Shown here: in pieces, positions 14,001 to 37,682 of the stretch
How the letters are laid out: each line of letters starts with the position of its first letter
Numbering within the stretch: the stretch's first letter is position 1
From: Pithys albifrons albifrons
Taxonomy: Eukaryota; Chordata; Aves; Passeriformes; Thamnophilidae
Assembly (NCBI RefSeq): GCF_047495875.1
Contig: NC_092458.1
Location: 108,688,227 to 108,752,226, forward strand
Length of the DNA stretch: 64,000 nt
Direction of reading: 5' to 3'
Translations under genes and position numbers: made by a program
The notes under the pieces: model-generated
What the model saw: the letters and a program-made list of their open reading frames with translations, nothing else
Database searches by the model: none
What the model was told of the DNA's origin: nothing

Positions 14001-16839
14001 TGGCTTCCTGGCCTAAGCACTCTTTGACACAACTCTTTTAAAAATCCTTTTTGTATCTTTTAGACCAATTCCACCCTTGCAGTTCTGTCCATTAAAAACC
14101 TGAAGACACAATACAGGCAGTCCTGAAAACTAAACTATGTTATTTTTCACATAGGTAGTAATACACTCCAATGTATATTTTATACTTTTTCTAAATAAAC
14201 TAATGAATTCATCACTTTTCAAAACAGCAAGGACAACTGGAAATTATTTCATAGTATTGTTTGCTTTCCAATAAAATCTTAAAAGACAACCAAGGTTTTC
14301 AACACAGTAGTTTCTGCTGTACGTTCATAAGTGTAAATGTTTGTCATCCTGAGCGTCAAGGTTGCAAACACACATGTAATTCTTCTCCAAAGAGGGAAAA
14401 AAACCACTTCCAAAATAGGCAGTGTAAATATTGGGAGGTATGAATTTATTTATAGGAATTGACATTTGTACTAAAGGTGCACAAATCAAAGACCAGACCA
14501 CTGCTGACCCCTTTGAAAACACAGACTGCAAAGTATCTGGGATGCTTTTGCTAACCATCTAAAATGAAAAATATCTCTGTTGATTAGCTTGTTAAATGTT
14601 GACTGATGCTATCAAAAATTGCACTGAGGTTGACAATGTCAAGTAAGCAAGCTCAGTAACCAAGCAATGTCCTTCCAGCAGGTGTATCTGCTGCTTCAGG
14701 AAACTGTCAGTCAACATGACACAGAATAGATATGGTTATAGCCCACACAGAGTAACAAACAGCCCAGAGATCTGATATAATAGTGCCTGTGCAATTAGTA
14801 TTATCCTAATGATATATGCTGTGAATGTGAAGCAGTTTGATTGAACTTTGGTGTAGACACAGCCTTCTTTCTCAGTTCATTTATTTTTCTTTTGCACATA
14901 CTTCATATCCAGCCAAGATGGAGTTTGTAGCCTTTGTATTGGTCTATTTATACAGACTAATTTAATATAGATCACCTCATGCAGAGACAAACCCCAGTTT
15001 GTGGAAGAAAAATATGTAAAGAAAGAAAAATAGCAAATGAAAGTGACTTAGGGGACAGAGGAATTTCTCAAGATAAATAGGTCTTCAAAAGATAAATGAA
15101 AAATAGTAGTAGTAATAGAGATTAACAGCTCCTTTACTGTAAGCATGCTCAAGGCTGAAGTAGAAGCTAGGTACAGTATTCCACAAATAAAAGGCAAATA
15201 TGCTCCCCATCATTAAAATAAATTAAAATCTTTCACATTACATTACACATTTCATTCTTAACCAAAGAGGAAGAAACCCCAGGTTATTTCTGTTTTCTGC
15301 CTACCAGAAAGTGAGCGAATAAATGAAAAGTTATTGGACTCAACACAAACTTTCTCTCCACTCACTAACAGAAGAGCTCATGTATATCACCAAAAGACTG
15401 CACACAAGTCAATTTTGTCCTCAACTACAGCTGCCTTCTACTCCATCCTGAACCAGACTCCATGTATTTTGAACAGCAAGATTTCTTACTCCTTAAAATT
15501 TTCATCACTTCTATAGTTAAATGGCAGCCAAAGGAGACTTCACATCACACTCCCTCCAAAATCCTCCTATGCATTACAAAAACTCAGTGCAGCCTCTGCT
15601 CCACTAATGACCAAGTTCAGGTGCCCACAATCACACCATAAAGCCAACTTTCCCCAGGACATACACAGTATGTCTGTGAGAGACATTTATTGGCTAACAA
15701 GTCTTATTTCACACCACCACTAATCCTCACCCAAGAACAAAGCTGCAAGAGAAACAGTAATGGTCTGCCTTTTATTATAATTATTTTATTATTAATTATC
15801 TCAAAATTATCACAACTACTATTTTTCTAAATAAAATGGCAAAGCATGCTCAGAAAGCATTTGTGCAATTTGACCATCTTAACAATCACCACTGGAAAAT
15901 GAATGCTGAACAATATTTAGGAAAAATGTTTACTACTTTACAAAAAAAAACCAAAAACAAACATCCTGCCCTATATTCTACTGCATTCACAAAGAAATAA
16001 TTACCTTCCCATCACCAAAAAGCCTACTTTCACCTCACTGTAACAAAGACCAACATCTGCCAGCACTAACTTTATTTTGACCCATAAAGGGTGAGGGCTT
16101 TCAGACACTACTTTCCAACATATTTTGGATAAAATCCTCTTTCGTCAAGAGTTCTTCTCTCCCTCTCATTAGCCCTAGGAAAGTACTACTCCTTGCAACT
16201 CTTCTGGAAGGTCTCTCAATTCCAAGCACACCTTGAACCTCCTCAAGAAGGTGAAATCTGCACAATTTCCCAATCAGTGCCTTAAAAAATACAGCTGCAA
16301 AACCTGCCGTAACTTTTTATAGTGGCCATATTACTTCTTTTATAGATGATACAGTAAATCTAAGATACAAAAATAAAATGCACAGGCTCATAAAAGATCT
16401 TTATTGCATGAAGTAATTGAAAATACATTTTGTATTTTATTTCTTAAGGTAGAGTTTCTCTCTGTATTAAATTAACTGAGTTTTGAACAAGACGCCTAAA
16501 TGACTTCGTGCAGAATTTTTATTTCAAGTGAGATATGCACAAAACCCATAAAATGCACACATGTATGTTTAATTAAACAAACAAAATAGAATGCTAGTAT
16601 GTATCTTATTTAGAAGATCAAAAGAAATGTAGTATAAATTACATAAAGTTAAAATGTTTATTATTTCAAACAACTGAATCTATGTGAACACTAACATACT
16701 TTAATGCTCCATTTAATTGCTTCCCTGGTAATTAAAAGAAGCAAGGCCATGTCTTCCAAAGTTTGACACTTCGCAACATTTAGAGAGGATTATTTATTCC
16801 CACTGTGCATATGGATTTCAGATTCAATTTCTACTTATC

Positions 16840-17580
16840 TGTCGGAGGAGACCCAGGGTTTATACACTGGCAAAAATACTACAAGAGATGGATAGACGAG
16901 GACACCTAAGTCCAGGAACCCGGCTCCCCGAATATGGAAGCTCTGCGAGAGATTTATAAGGACTCTAATGTTCACACCCTATATTGATGTTTCCCCAGTT
17001 TGAATGTTATACACCCCAATGTGTCTACCCTGGTTGTTTTTCCCTTGGTAGTTCCTTATCCAAGTTCCCTCTTCCCACAAAACTCTCCGGGTCGCAGCCC
17101 CCTGTCCTGGCCCGACCCGGCCATGGGGGCGGTTGCCGGCGGAGCCGCCCACGAGGTGCCTCTGGAGCCTGGGCGGGGGCTGTCCCTGCCTCGAAGTGCC
17201 TGAAGCCCTACGGTAGACTTTCCCCGCCCATCTCATTCTCCCATTGGTCCTTTTGCCTCTCCTTCCCTCCCTCCTTCCCTTCGTTTGCATGTACCCAATG
17301 AAGTGTGTTACTCTGCCCCGTCTCCGCCCCTCTTCCCCGCCTACATCCGGGGAATTCCCATGCTCTCCTTATAAGCCAGCGTGCGGCATTAAACTTGGCT
17401 TTTCCTCGTGGACTCCTGGCAAGTGCGGGCTTGTTCCGTTCGGGAAGGTCGCCGGGCTGGGGGCGGGAGGAGCCGACCCTCGCTTCTAAGGGGCCTGATC
17501 CTAGGGAGCCCTGCTTGCCGCTTTCCTAGCCTTGCTCCTGGAAGCGGAAACCTCTCCACCGTATCGGTGGGCTATTTACA
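16840..17580 (+). mobile_element. CpG-rich LTR-like element with promoter motifs (probable solo LTR)
   Basis: This block stands out from the AT-rich intron by its GC and CpG content, strongest at 17090-17560. In order on the plus strand: CCATTGG (inverted CCAAT) at 17240, a pyrimidine tract at 17249-17282, an octamer-like GTTTGCAT at 17283, CCAAT near 17293, GC boxes at 17318-17341, a kappaB-like GGGGAATTCCC at 17349-17359, a TATA box (TATAAG, 17370-17375) and an ATTAAA polyadenylation-type signal at 17388. That order (enhancer sites, TATA, poly(A) signal, GC-rich U5-like region) is the usual plan of a retroviral LTR. Candidate TG starts are at 16840 (TGTCGGAGG) and 16988 (TGTTTCCCC); a candidate CA end is TTTACA at 17580. 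I could not find a convincing target duplication, so the ends are uncertain. No retroviral genes adjoin. The alternative is a CpG-island promoter belonging to the host. Confidence 0.55.
17349..17375 (+). promoter_or_regulatory. Core promoter-like pair: kappaB-like site and TATA box
   Basis: GGGGAATTCCC (17349-17359) fits the NF-kappaB consensus and lies 10 bases before TATAAG (17370-17375). GC boxes lie immediately upstream. If active, transcription would run left to right, antisense to ROBO1. Activity cannot be judged from sequence. Confidence 0.5.
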
Positions 17581-18821
17581 ATCCGCTGATACTCATCAAC
17601 CAGAAGAACCTCCAAAACATCTACAGTAGGAACAATCAGGAACAAATAATCATCAAGCATTAAACACACTAAGCCGTATATCTCAACAAATCATCTTAGC
17701 CAAAGTAATATCCTTCAAGTGAAGTAATTATTATCTCTCCAAATCATTTAAAGAGAAAACCAGAAACTCAAATAATTAAAGTCAAGACTGAAGGTCTGTG
17801 ATTCAGGTCTCAGCCACAACACAATGGCTGAATTTAGAGCCAACACCACCATCCCATCGGGAACAATCCCCTATTTGACTTCTAGAGGAAGATGTTACCA
17901 AATTCCAGAAGGGCCATCAACAGTTTCAAAGAATATAAATGCTTGGAACTAATAGATGAACAGAATTCTGCCCAGCTTGGAAAGACCTGTCTCAGCATCC
18001 CCGGTGCCAGGTTAAGCCCCTACAGCCACAGGGCTGACAAGAACCAAAAGCCCGATCCACAAGAGAAGACAAACGATGGCTCATTAAGGACTAAAAGCGC
18101 AGGTACAAACAGCATTATCAGAAAACAGATGTATCTTTAAGAGCCCCCAGAAAAGGGGGAGGAGGGGAGGAAAGGGAGGAGGGATGGAGACATGAGAGTA
18201 TGGCATCTTCTGCCACTGGGCACAGTGCTTCATTTTCTTATACAATCCCAGATGGCAGATCTGACACAGCTGAATGCCCACAGGCTGAGGGATAAAAAAA
18301 ATGATCTGCTGTTACTGCGCGCACACGAAGACACTTTAAAATAAAATCTGCTGAGCAAGACTAGTGTGTAACCAGCTCCTTTCAGCTGTTTCCTGCTCTT
18401 TTGGTGGTCTATAGCTCTACAAGATGCCATCAAGATGAACTACAGATAGAGACAGTAACCAAAGTCTGCGGAATAGTTAATGTCTTCAGATGCAGACCAC
18501 AGACCAATTCAAACTTTCTGCTCTCCACTTTAACTCTAAAGATACCACACAGAGCCTCATCCAGTCTTGTCTATTATCACTTCACTTGAATCCAGGAATA
18601 TTTCAAATAAATGTTTAAAAAACAAAACAAACACAAAAATTTAAAAACACTCATCTTCTCATTTCAGTAAGATATGATCCAAGTAATCTGTATTTCCCAT
18701 GAAAGAAAAACCTATTAAAAGCTACTACTATTTTCTGACAAGCTATGCTTCTAAAGATTCAACTGCAGTTACCTTCTGTCCCTTCTCCAGCTTCTCTTGG
18801 ATTCACTAATTTGTGTTCTGG
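17581..18821. other. Intronic spacer between the CpG-rich block and LTR copy 2
   Basis: No gene recognised. A purine-rich stretch (about 18150-18192, GGGGGAGGAGGGGAGG-like) is the only notable composition. The first 100 bases may belong to the LTR-like element, whose end is uncertain. Confidence 0.6.
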
Positions 18822-18826
18822 ATGAA
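18822..18826. repeat. Target site duplication, left half (atgaa) of LTR copy 2
   Basis: The identical right half is at 19527-19531. It defines the element exactly and shows an integration independent of the copy at 2190. Confidence 0.8.
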
Positions 18827-19526
18827 TGTGCTGGTTTAAAGGTAAACCAGCAGGAGAAATGAGCCCAGCTCAGGCGAGATTATAAATCAGAGTTACAATT
18901 TAATAAAAATATTACAATAAATACAATGACACAAAGAGAAATTGATTTTAACCCACAAACTCCAGTATTATAACCCAGCACCCTGGGGCACAAACACAAC
19001 GGTGTTAGTTAGCCCCCGTGCTGAGATCCATGTGGTTCCCCCGAGTCCGAAATAAAAGGAAGGGGAAAACCTGTGGGTACAGATGATGGTCGCAGTCTGG
19101 TTGAGAGTGGTGGTCTCTCATCGAGGTTCTGGTCCTCCTCTGGATCCAACGAGTGGTCCCCAAGGTCTTCAAACCCCAAGATTATATACCCTTAGGTTCA
19201 GGTGGGAACAGCCAGTACCTCCCCCAGGGGAGTTCCACAACAGGTGATCTAACTCTGAGTCATGGGGTATTTTGGAATTGTTGCTGGTCCATTAGCAGCT
19301 GGGTGTGAAGGAGCTAACGACTCCCTGAAGGGGAGTTATCACAGCTCTTATCTAACAGGTATCTTTCACACTCAGCTCACATCCTAAGGAGTCGGCTGTG
19401 CCCTGGGCAGCTGCTGCAAATGGTCCATTGTTAACAGCTCATGGGAAATGAATAGAGGGTGTAGAATACATAGCTTTGGTCACACCCATGCAGTGATAAA
19501 TTAGCCCCACCTGCTGAACTAGGAGA
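18827..19526 (-). mobile_element. Solo LTR of an endogenous retrovirus, copy 2 (700 bp)
   Basis: The element starts TGTGCTGGTTTAAAGGTAAA and ends CTGAACTAGGAGA, matching the ends of the copy at 2190-2813. It is flanked by a perfect 5-bp target duplication, atgaa, at 18822-18826 and 19527-19531. On the minus strand it reads TGTCC-like start, a TATA box (TATATAAT, 19198-19191), an ATTAAA poly(A)-type signal about 300 bases further on and a CAGCACA-type end, which supports minus orientation and thus the same sense as ROBO1. About 76 bp in the middle (around 19320-19400) are absent from copy 1. The plus-end dinucleotide has changed from CA to GA. No internal coding region is attached. The ERVL class is inferred from the 5-bp duplication. 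Confidence 0.82.
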
Positions 19527-19531
19527 ATGAA

Positions 19532-31675
<12,144 letters not shown>

Positions 31676-32785
31676 TCACGGGCTTTTGCAAAGGAACTAC
31701 TTAACTATTACCTCGTAGAGCAGCATTTATTAAGAACACCTATTAACATCTTGCAGTGAACAAAAGAAAACCTTAATGCAATTCATTGTGTGCGAGGTTC
31801 TCCCAAGTGAGTATGTTCAAAAGCATTTTTCAACAGAGGGCCTATATTACTGAACTAAACTGCCATATTCCTAAATCATACCAATTTATATATTGTTCTA
31901 TTCACATATACAAATTTATACACACGTGCATGTGCATATCTAAAATTAAAAACAGATATTCTACAGATATCAGACCACCTTGACCAGCAAAACTGGTACT
32001 GTTCTAATCCACAACCCAAAGTCAACCTCATTCAACCTTTTGGAAAGTCCACTAATGCATGCAATGTCTACAGAGTAATTGTACCGTTTCCAGCACCCAC
32101 AAAGTTGCTTTATTTTACTTGTACTATTGCCTCTTTTTAGTCCATCATTAAGAATCACCACAGAGGTACAAATGCATGGAGTGCCTGAGTGCTCTTATGC
32201 CTCTTTCACCAGGGGAAATTAGAGAAACATTTTACATTATAAAAATCTTACTGTCTCCAATATAGAAAACCGATATAATGTGAGACAAGACTACGCAGGA
32301 TAAAACAGAAGTTTCAAGCAAACAAGGCACACTTTCAGAAAAACATTCAAACTAATGCAAAATGAAGCTGACAAGTGGCATAAAAAAGCCCTATAATTGT
32401 CTGCACAGATATATACCACAGAAGACTATGACAACCAACTCAGTGCCCAAGGATTCCAAATTGCAATTAAAGAGGTATCAAAATTTCAGCATTTTAAATT
32501 GTTAAATTCAAATTATCCTTTTCCTTATGTCACTCCTTCTTGGACCACAACTTTGCCATGGATACAATTAAGTCCCTTGGGTCATTAAATTCTGATTATT
32601 AAAATCATAGATACCAAGATTCTTTATTAACATTAATAACATGAGGTTTGAACAGCTGTGAAGCACCAAAACGAAATACAAGATTTATTCACTGCAGGTT
32701 AATAGACCATAAATTGATATGGAAACAGGGAAAGGAAAGTCCCAGGGACTTCTGTTTTCAATACATGCTAAAATATGTGCATGCA

Positions 32786-32808
32786 ATATATATATATACA
32801 CATATATA
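32786..32808. repeat. TA-rich microsatellite
   Basis: Short alternating TA repeat interrupted by CACA, in otherwise AT-rich intron. Confidence 0.75.
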
Positions 32809-35800
32809 AAATAAAAATATTCTTAAATGTACAAGTCTCATTTTATTTCACATTTTCTTCACCTCAAGCTAATCAATGCAAATTAAATGTTACACTAATC
32901 AACTAGCATTAACCACACATTCACAAAACTCTGGTATTATGGCTTGACTACACTGGAATATGTTTGCATTTTGTATGCAGTAAAGTGAGATGGTTTACAT
33001 TTAATCATCAGTAATGTTTGTGTGAAACTAACAGCAATAAGCCTAATCTTTAGAGAACGTAAGTAGTACTGCATATTGCAAGATTTGGGGCTCCCTAAAG
33101 CAAACAAGTAACTACATTTTACATTTATCTGCAACATGCCTAAGACATGTAAACCAAGATGACATGGGTAGGTGGAACAGTGGCCAGGAAGCTCATGCAC
33201 TATTTTGCTGGCTACACACCATTGCACAACCCAACTCTGCACATCACTCTAAAGCCAGATTTTGAGCTGCACCCTCAAGAGGTAGGGCACAGACCAAATC
33301 CAGTGAGAGGAGAAAAGAAATTGTGCTAAAGAGCACTGCTCTGTTGCAGCAGCTGAAGAAACCTCTAATACACTTCCACGTGCCCTGAGAACACACCACA
33401 GCCAATGCAAACTGCATTTGTGTCTACTCGTCCTGAACTTTTAACACAGCTTTTGTGCAAAGCCCCTCTGCCCTCACAACTGGGCTGAGCAATTGTAGAT
33501 CTCCCTTTCCAAGGTAAAAGTGCCTAGACAGGGATTAAAAAGCTTACTTTGTCTACGTTTTAACTCACTTCCTATGTACCTCACCATGAAAGGCATAGAA
33601 ACAAAGGATTACAGAGCTAAACTCCAACTCCTCTAAGTCACTCTGGAAACATAAAAAGCCAATTTCAATGTAAGATGTTTAAAGGCAGTTAAGAATTGTT
33701 TTAAAAACTAAAGTTTTCACATATGCTAGTAAGTATGGTGTTTGTATTTTCACAGACAATGCTGGCCAACCAGCACACAGTATTATACAAACCTCCCATT
33801 GTTTCTGTCAGCCTGGCCCAGACCACAAGTAAATGAAATACCATTTTCACATACACTGTATGCACGCTTTCCACACTGACATTGAAGTGTCTGCAGTAAC
33901 TTCAAGTACTGTACAGAGTGCAAGCATAAAGACTGACCTCTAAACTTTCTTGAAAACTGAGACTCAAAAGTCTAAGGAGGGGGAAAAATTCCTGCAGGAT
34001 CGTCCTGAAATGCTCACATACATCTTGTCTTTGCTGGGTAACATTGGAGGAGATAAGTAACAGAAATGTCGATTACTTTTTTTTTTTCTTTTAATCCTAG
34101 CATTTTATGAAGCAACATTTCTCTAGGAAATTCCATGTAACTGCTTACAGCAGAAAGGGACAAAACTTGCATGATTAGTTGACTGGCACACAGTGAGCAT
34201 TAACCACAGATTTAGTGACAACTGCTTGAAGGGTATGATGGCCTTGACAACCAAGTTATAATCTTTCTACGTATCTACACTTTTTTTTTTCAATCTTTCT
34301 TTTCTTTTAGCTAGTTATTCAAGCTGCATTTACGTTTTATTGAGAAGAAGCAGCTTCAATTACCAACATAAATCTTAAAGTGGGCACCAATCCTGTAATT
34401 TTCCTGTCAAAAATCCTTCCCAAGAGGATATTTGATAAAAAAAAATCAGAAGCAGAACACCTATTACATGCTGGATCTGCCATTAAATACACAACAGAGC
34501 TGTTTTTTCCTTTCCCCAAAGATGACAGCGCTGGGTTAGCAGAACTAACCAACTTGTGTTCTCTGCTTTTATTATAATTCCAGTCTTTCATAAAAAAGTC
34601 AATGGGATGCCACCAATTAAAGTATGCCATACTAATTATTTCATGCTGCTACTTAAAAGAACAATTATAAGTGAAGTCATGTTTGCAGTTTCTTGGACTG
34701 TGCCACAACAATTTTTACAAGAATTAAGACACTGACATAAACAGATGGGAAAGTTCAAAGAAAACTTGCATTAGATGAATAACAAACTCGTAGAGGGAAG
34801 ATTTGCCCTAATTCCCACCTTAAAACTTCCTGTTGGTAGCACACACAAACACAACTTACTGAAAAACAGTGGGAAATGTGTTTATACAAAAGCTACTTGT
34901 ATTATTAGGGGTTCAAACACTGTGTACCCTTTGTGTACAAACACCTTCTCCTTTAGGGGGAAAACAAAAAAGTTGTGTGCTATTGGAACAAACTGCCTCA
35001 AATTTGATCCATGCAGCCTAAGGCAGTTAAAAATCAAAACCATATCTACTGTCGATCTAAACCTGAGCTCAGGATGGATATGGAAAACCTCATTTCTCAA
35101 GATCTATATATCTAATTTATCACAACGCTTGTAAAACACGGCATGACAGACTGTGTCTTTAGCCAAATTCCAAACAGCCAGTATACTCTTGGCCCCTTTT
35201 CTTTTCCATTTCACAGACAAAGCATTTAACACTGATTTTCAGAGCACAAGATCACTTTCTTTTTTTATACTCTTAGTATTGAAAGCCTATGTAAGATCTA
35301 AGTAACTGGCCTAATTGCTCCCCAAATTATTAGTAAAATGCTAACAAACAAAACCACAGGTTTAAAAGCAGTGTCAGGTGATCCTTGCAAACAATTTTAC
35401 TTCAACAGAAAGTAAGAACTTTCCCAATTTTCCAGTGTTTCCACTACTAACTTAACCACCTTCAGAAACTTGTCAGAAGTGGAGGGAAATATCTTTGTGC
35501 TGTTGTATGCAGACTGGAAAGATGTCCCATAACTCTCTTTCTTCAGTGGTCAGGGATCTCCAGCTAATCCTCAGGTTAAAGGCATCCTAAATCATAAATA
35601 CCTCAATCTTTTTGGCTTCAACTGCCCTGTAATTCGGATCTCTCCACATACTTCTTGGAATTCTATCCTTTTGACATGCAGATTACAACCTATTCCTTTT
35701 TTACCATCCTCTTGAACTTTGTGTTCTTGCTGCTGTTAGAAGTCAACAAACTAATTAAATCTGTTTTATCCCCTGTAAGATTCACTCACCTTCTCCCCGC

Positions 35801-37638
35801 CTTAAATTCTAGGTTGTATTTATCCTCCCAAATCAGATGCATTTCAGAGGCAAGCAGACTTAGAATACTATTTCAAGTACATGCTACAAAATAATATCAC
35901 ATCATGCTACAGGGGAAAAATAACTAAAGGAAAAATCAAAGTATTTTTCTGAAAGTGGCTTTTCTGCGCCAGTACCTGCAGCCAACCTAACCTACTGGGT
36001 TTGCCTGGTTGCACAGACAACAAATAATTTTCAAGGAAGAACAAGAGAACAAAGAAGATCCACAGAGATTTTGCACCATTCATTTTCTTTCTCTCAAATT
36101 CTCCAAATTTTTAATATCCCTACTCTTTGTATTCTCCCCTTGTGCAGCTTCAATAAACATCTGATTTCCTGAGCTTTGTTGCCTACAAGAATATTGCATA
36201 TTAAAAAGCAACTATTTTGACATTTCCACTGCAGGTGTTGCAGTCTTCTCTTCATTCCCAAAGACATGCAGCAATTAATAAATACAGTAATGCTGTGCCT
36301 ATTTGGATTTACCCACAACAGTCCACTGTGTCAGAAGAGAAATTTCACTGCTTAATTCTACTGCATTATCTGATATTTTCTGGAACACTGATTAGGGAAT
36401 AACACTGATCACTGTGCCACTTTGAACTCCGGAAGTAGGTGTTTGACAGAGCTTTATTTGCAACAGCTGTTCCTCTCTAAAAGGTGAGAATTGAACATAT
36501 ATTCTAGAAAAACATAAAGTTACCCTTTTTCCCTAAATCCTCCCATTACTTTGTGCAGCCATAACTGTGAACATTTCCATAACTGCTGTGAAAGGATGTC
36601 ACCTTTATGAACACAAAGGTTCACCTGCAAGTGAGCGAGTATTTGAACAGGAAGGAGAAAAACGCAGATTTGGAAAGTACCAGGACTATCACATCAGTTG
36701 ATTAATGCCCACACAGGACTACAGGTTTATTGAAATACATTTCAAGATAAGTTTAATGGTTCCAAATACTGATCTGGGAGTAGGCCCAATTCTTTTCAAT
36801 AGATACCATAAAATGTGACAAGCAAGGCTCTCACTGGGGACCAGGAGAACCTGCGACTTCCCCTGTGTATTCACCATGAAGACTAAATACCCCATTTCTT
36901 CTTCTGAGCACACCATGGAAAACAGGTGAGCAAGATGTAACTGAAAAGAAAAGTCCTGAACACAAACTGATCACTCCCACCATGAAACCACTGTGATGTT
37001 CCCTGAAAGAGAAGTTGTTATTTCAATTTACATTATCATGCAAAGGAATCCTTTAGTTTCTCTCCTTTAATCACTATTTCAGTTTCTGTTCCTAATGAGA
37101 GATGAAATAGACTTTCTTTTTAATTATTTCTTCTACTTAGAGATACTTCTGGGTAAAGCAAGTTGCACTTTGAATACAAAGTCTGATATAAAATGTGGGC
37201 CATGGCTTTCAAAGTAAATTTTTAGGAACTCAAAGAACATTTTTCCCACTTAAAAAGACAGCAACAAAAAACACTTCAAGGTTAAGACACCATGAATTAC
37301 AATTACATTTCTGTCATAGCTACCACACTATCAGGAGATGTCAGAAACCAGTAATTTACTGTTCACTTATGGCTTGAAAAAAACACTGGAATAATGACAG
37401 AGTGCCTGGAGTTTTAAGCCACGTCTGTCTGTCTCTTTGAAATAAGAGATTAAATGGGAGCTGTACTAAAAATGCTTCAAATCCAGACTGATCTTGTGCC
37501 TGGCTCTTACACTGAGAGATTTACCCAAACACTGGAAGCAAAAGACATTCAATTTACACAATGTTCACGGCCTGGTCAACTGAGCAGGACTTAGGGGGAT
37601 TATTGGCAATAAGCTAAATAAACATGGGAGAAAAATAA

Positions 37639-37644
<6 letters not shown>

Positions 37645-37680
<36 letters not shown>
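37645..37680. repeat. (TA)18 microsatellite
   Basis: Eighteen perfect TA units. Likely to vary in length between individuals. Confidence 0.95.

Positions 37681-37682
<2 letters not shown>

Larger units (their letters stand above)
2819..16839. other. Unique intronic DNA with simple repeats only
   Basis: These 14 kb contain no recognisable gene. Seen in it are a G-run at 4881-4903, an A/C-rich tract at 7988-8077, a short A-run-rich tract near 8795-8830, and many short A or T runs. The longest reading frame (5501-5926, 141 codons) has no domain-like pattern. A homeodomain-motif-rich stretch at 14755-14960 is discussed as a candidate enhancer. No CR1 tail or LTR edge was recognised. Confidence 0.7.

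Noticed and set aside
16979..17301. Overlapping reading frames of about 100 codons in the GC-rich block on both strands
   Set aside because: Long frames arise on both strands because GC-rich DNA has few stops. The proteins are low-complexity proline, arginine and glycine-rich.
2190..19526. A provirus bounded by the two LTR copies
   Set aside because: The 16 kb between them contains no gag, pol or env-like sequence, and each LTR has its own complete target duplication.
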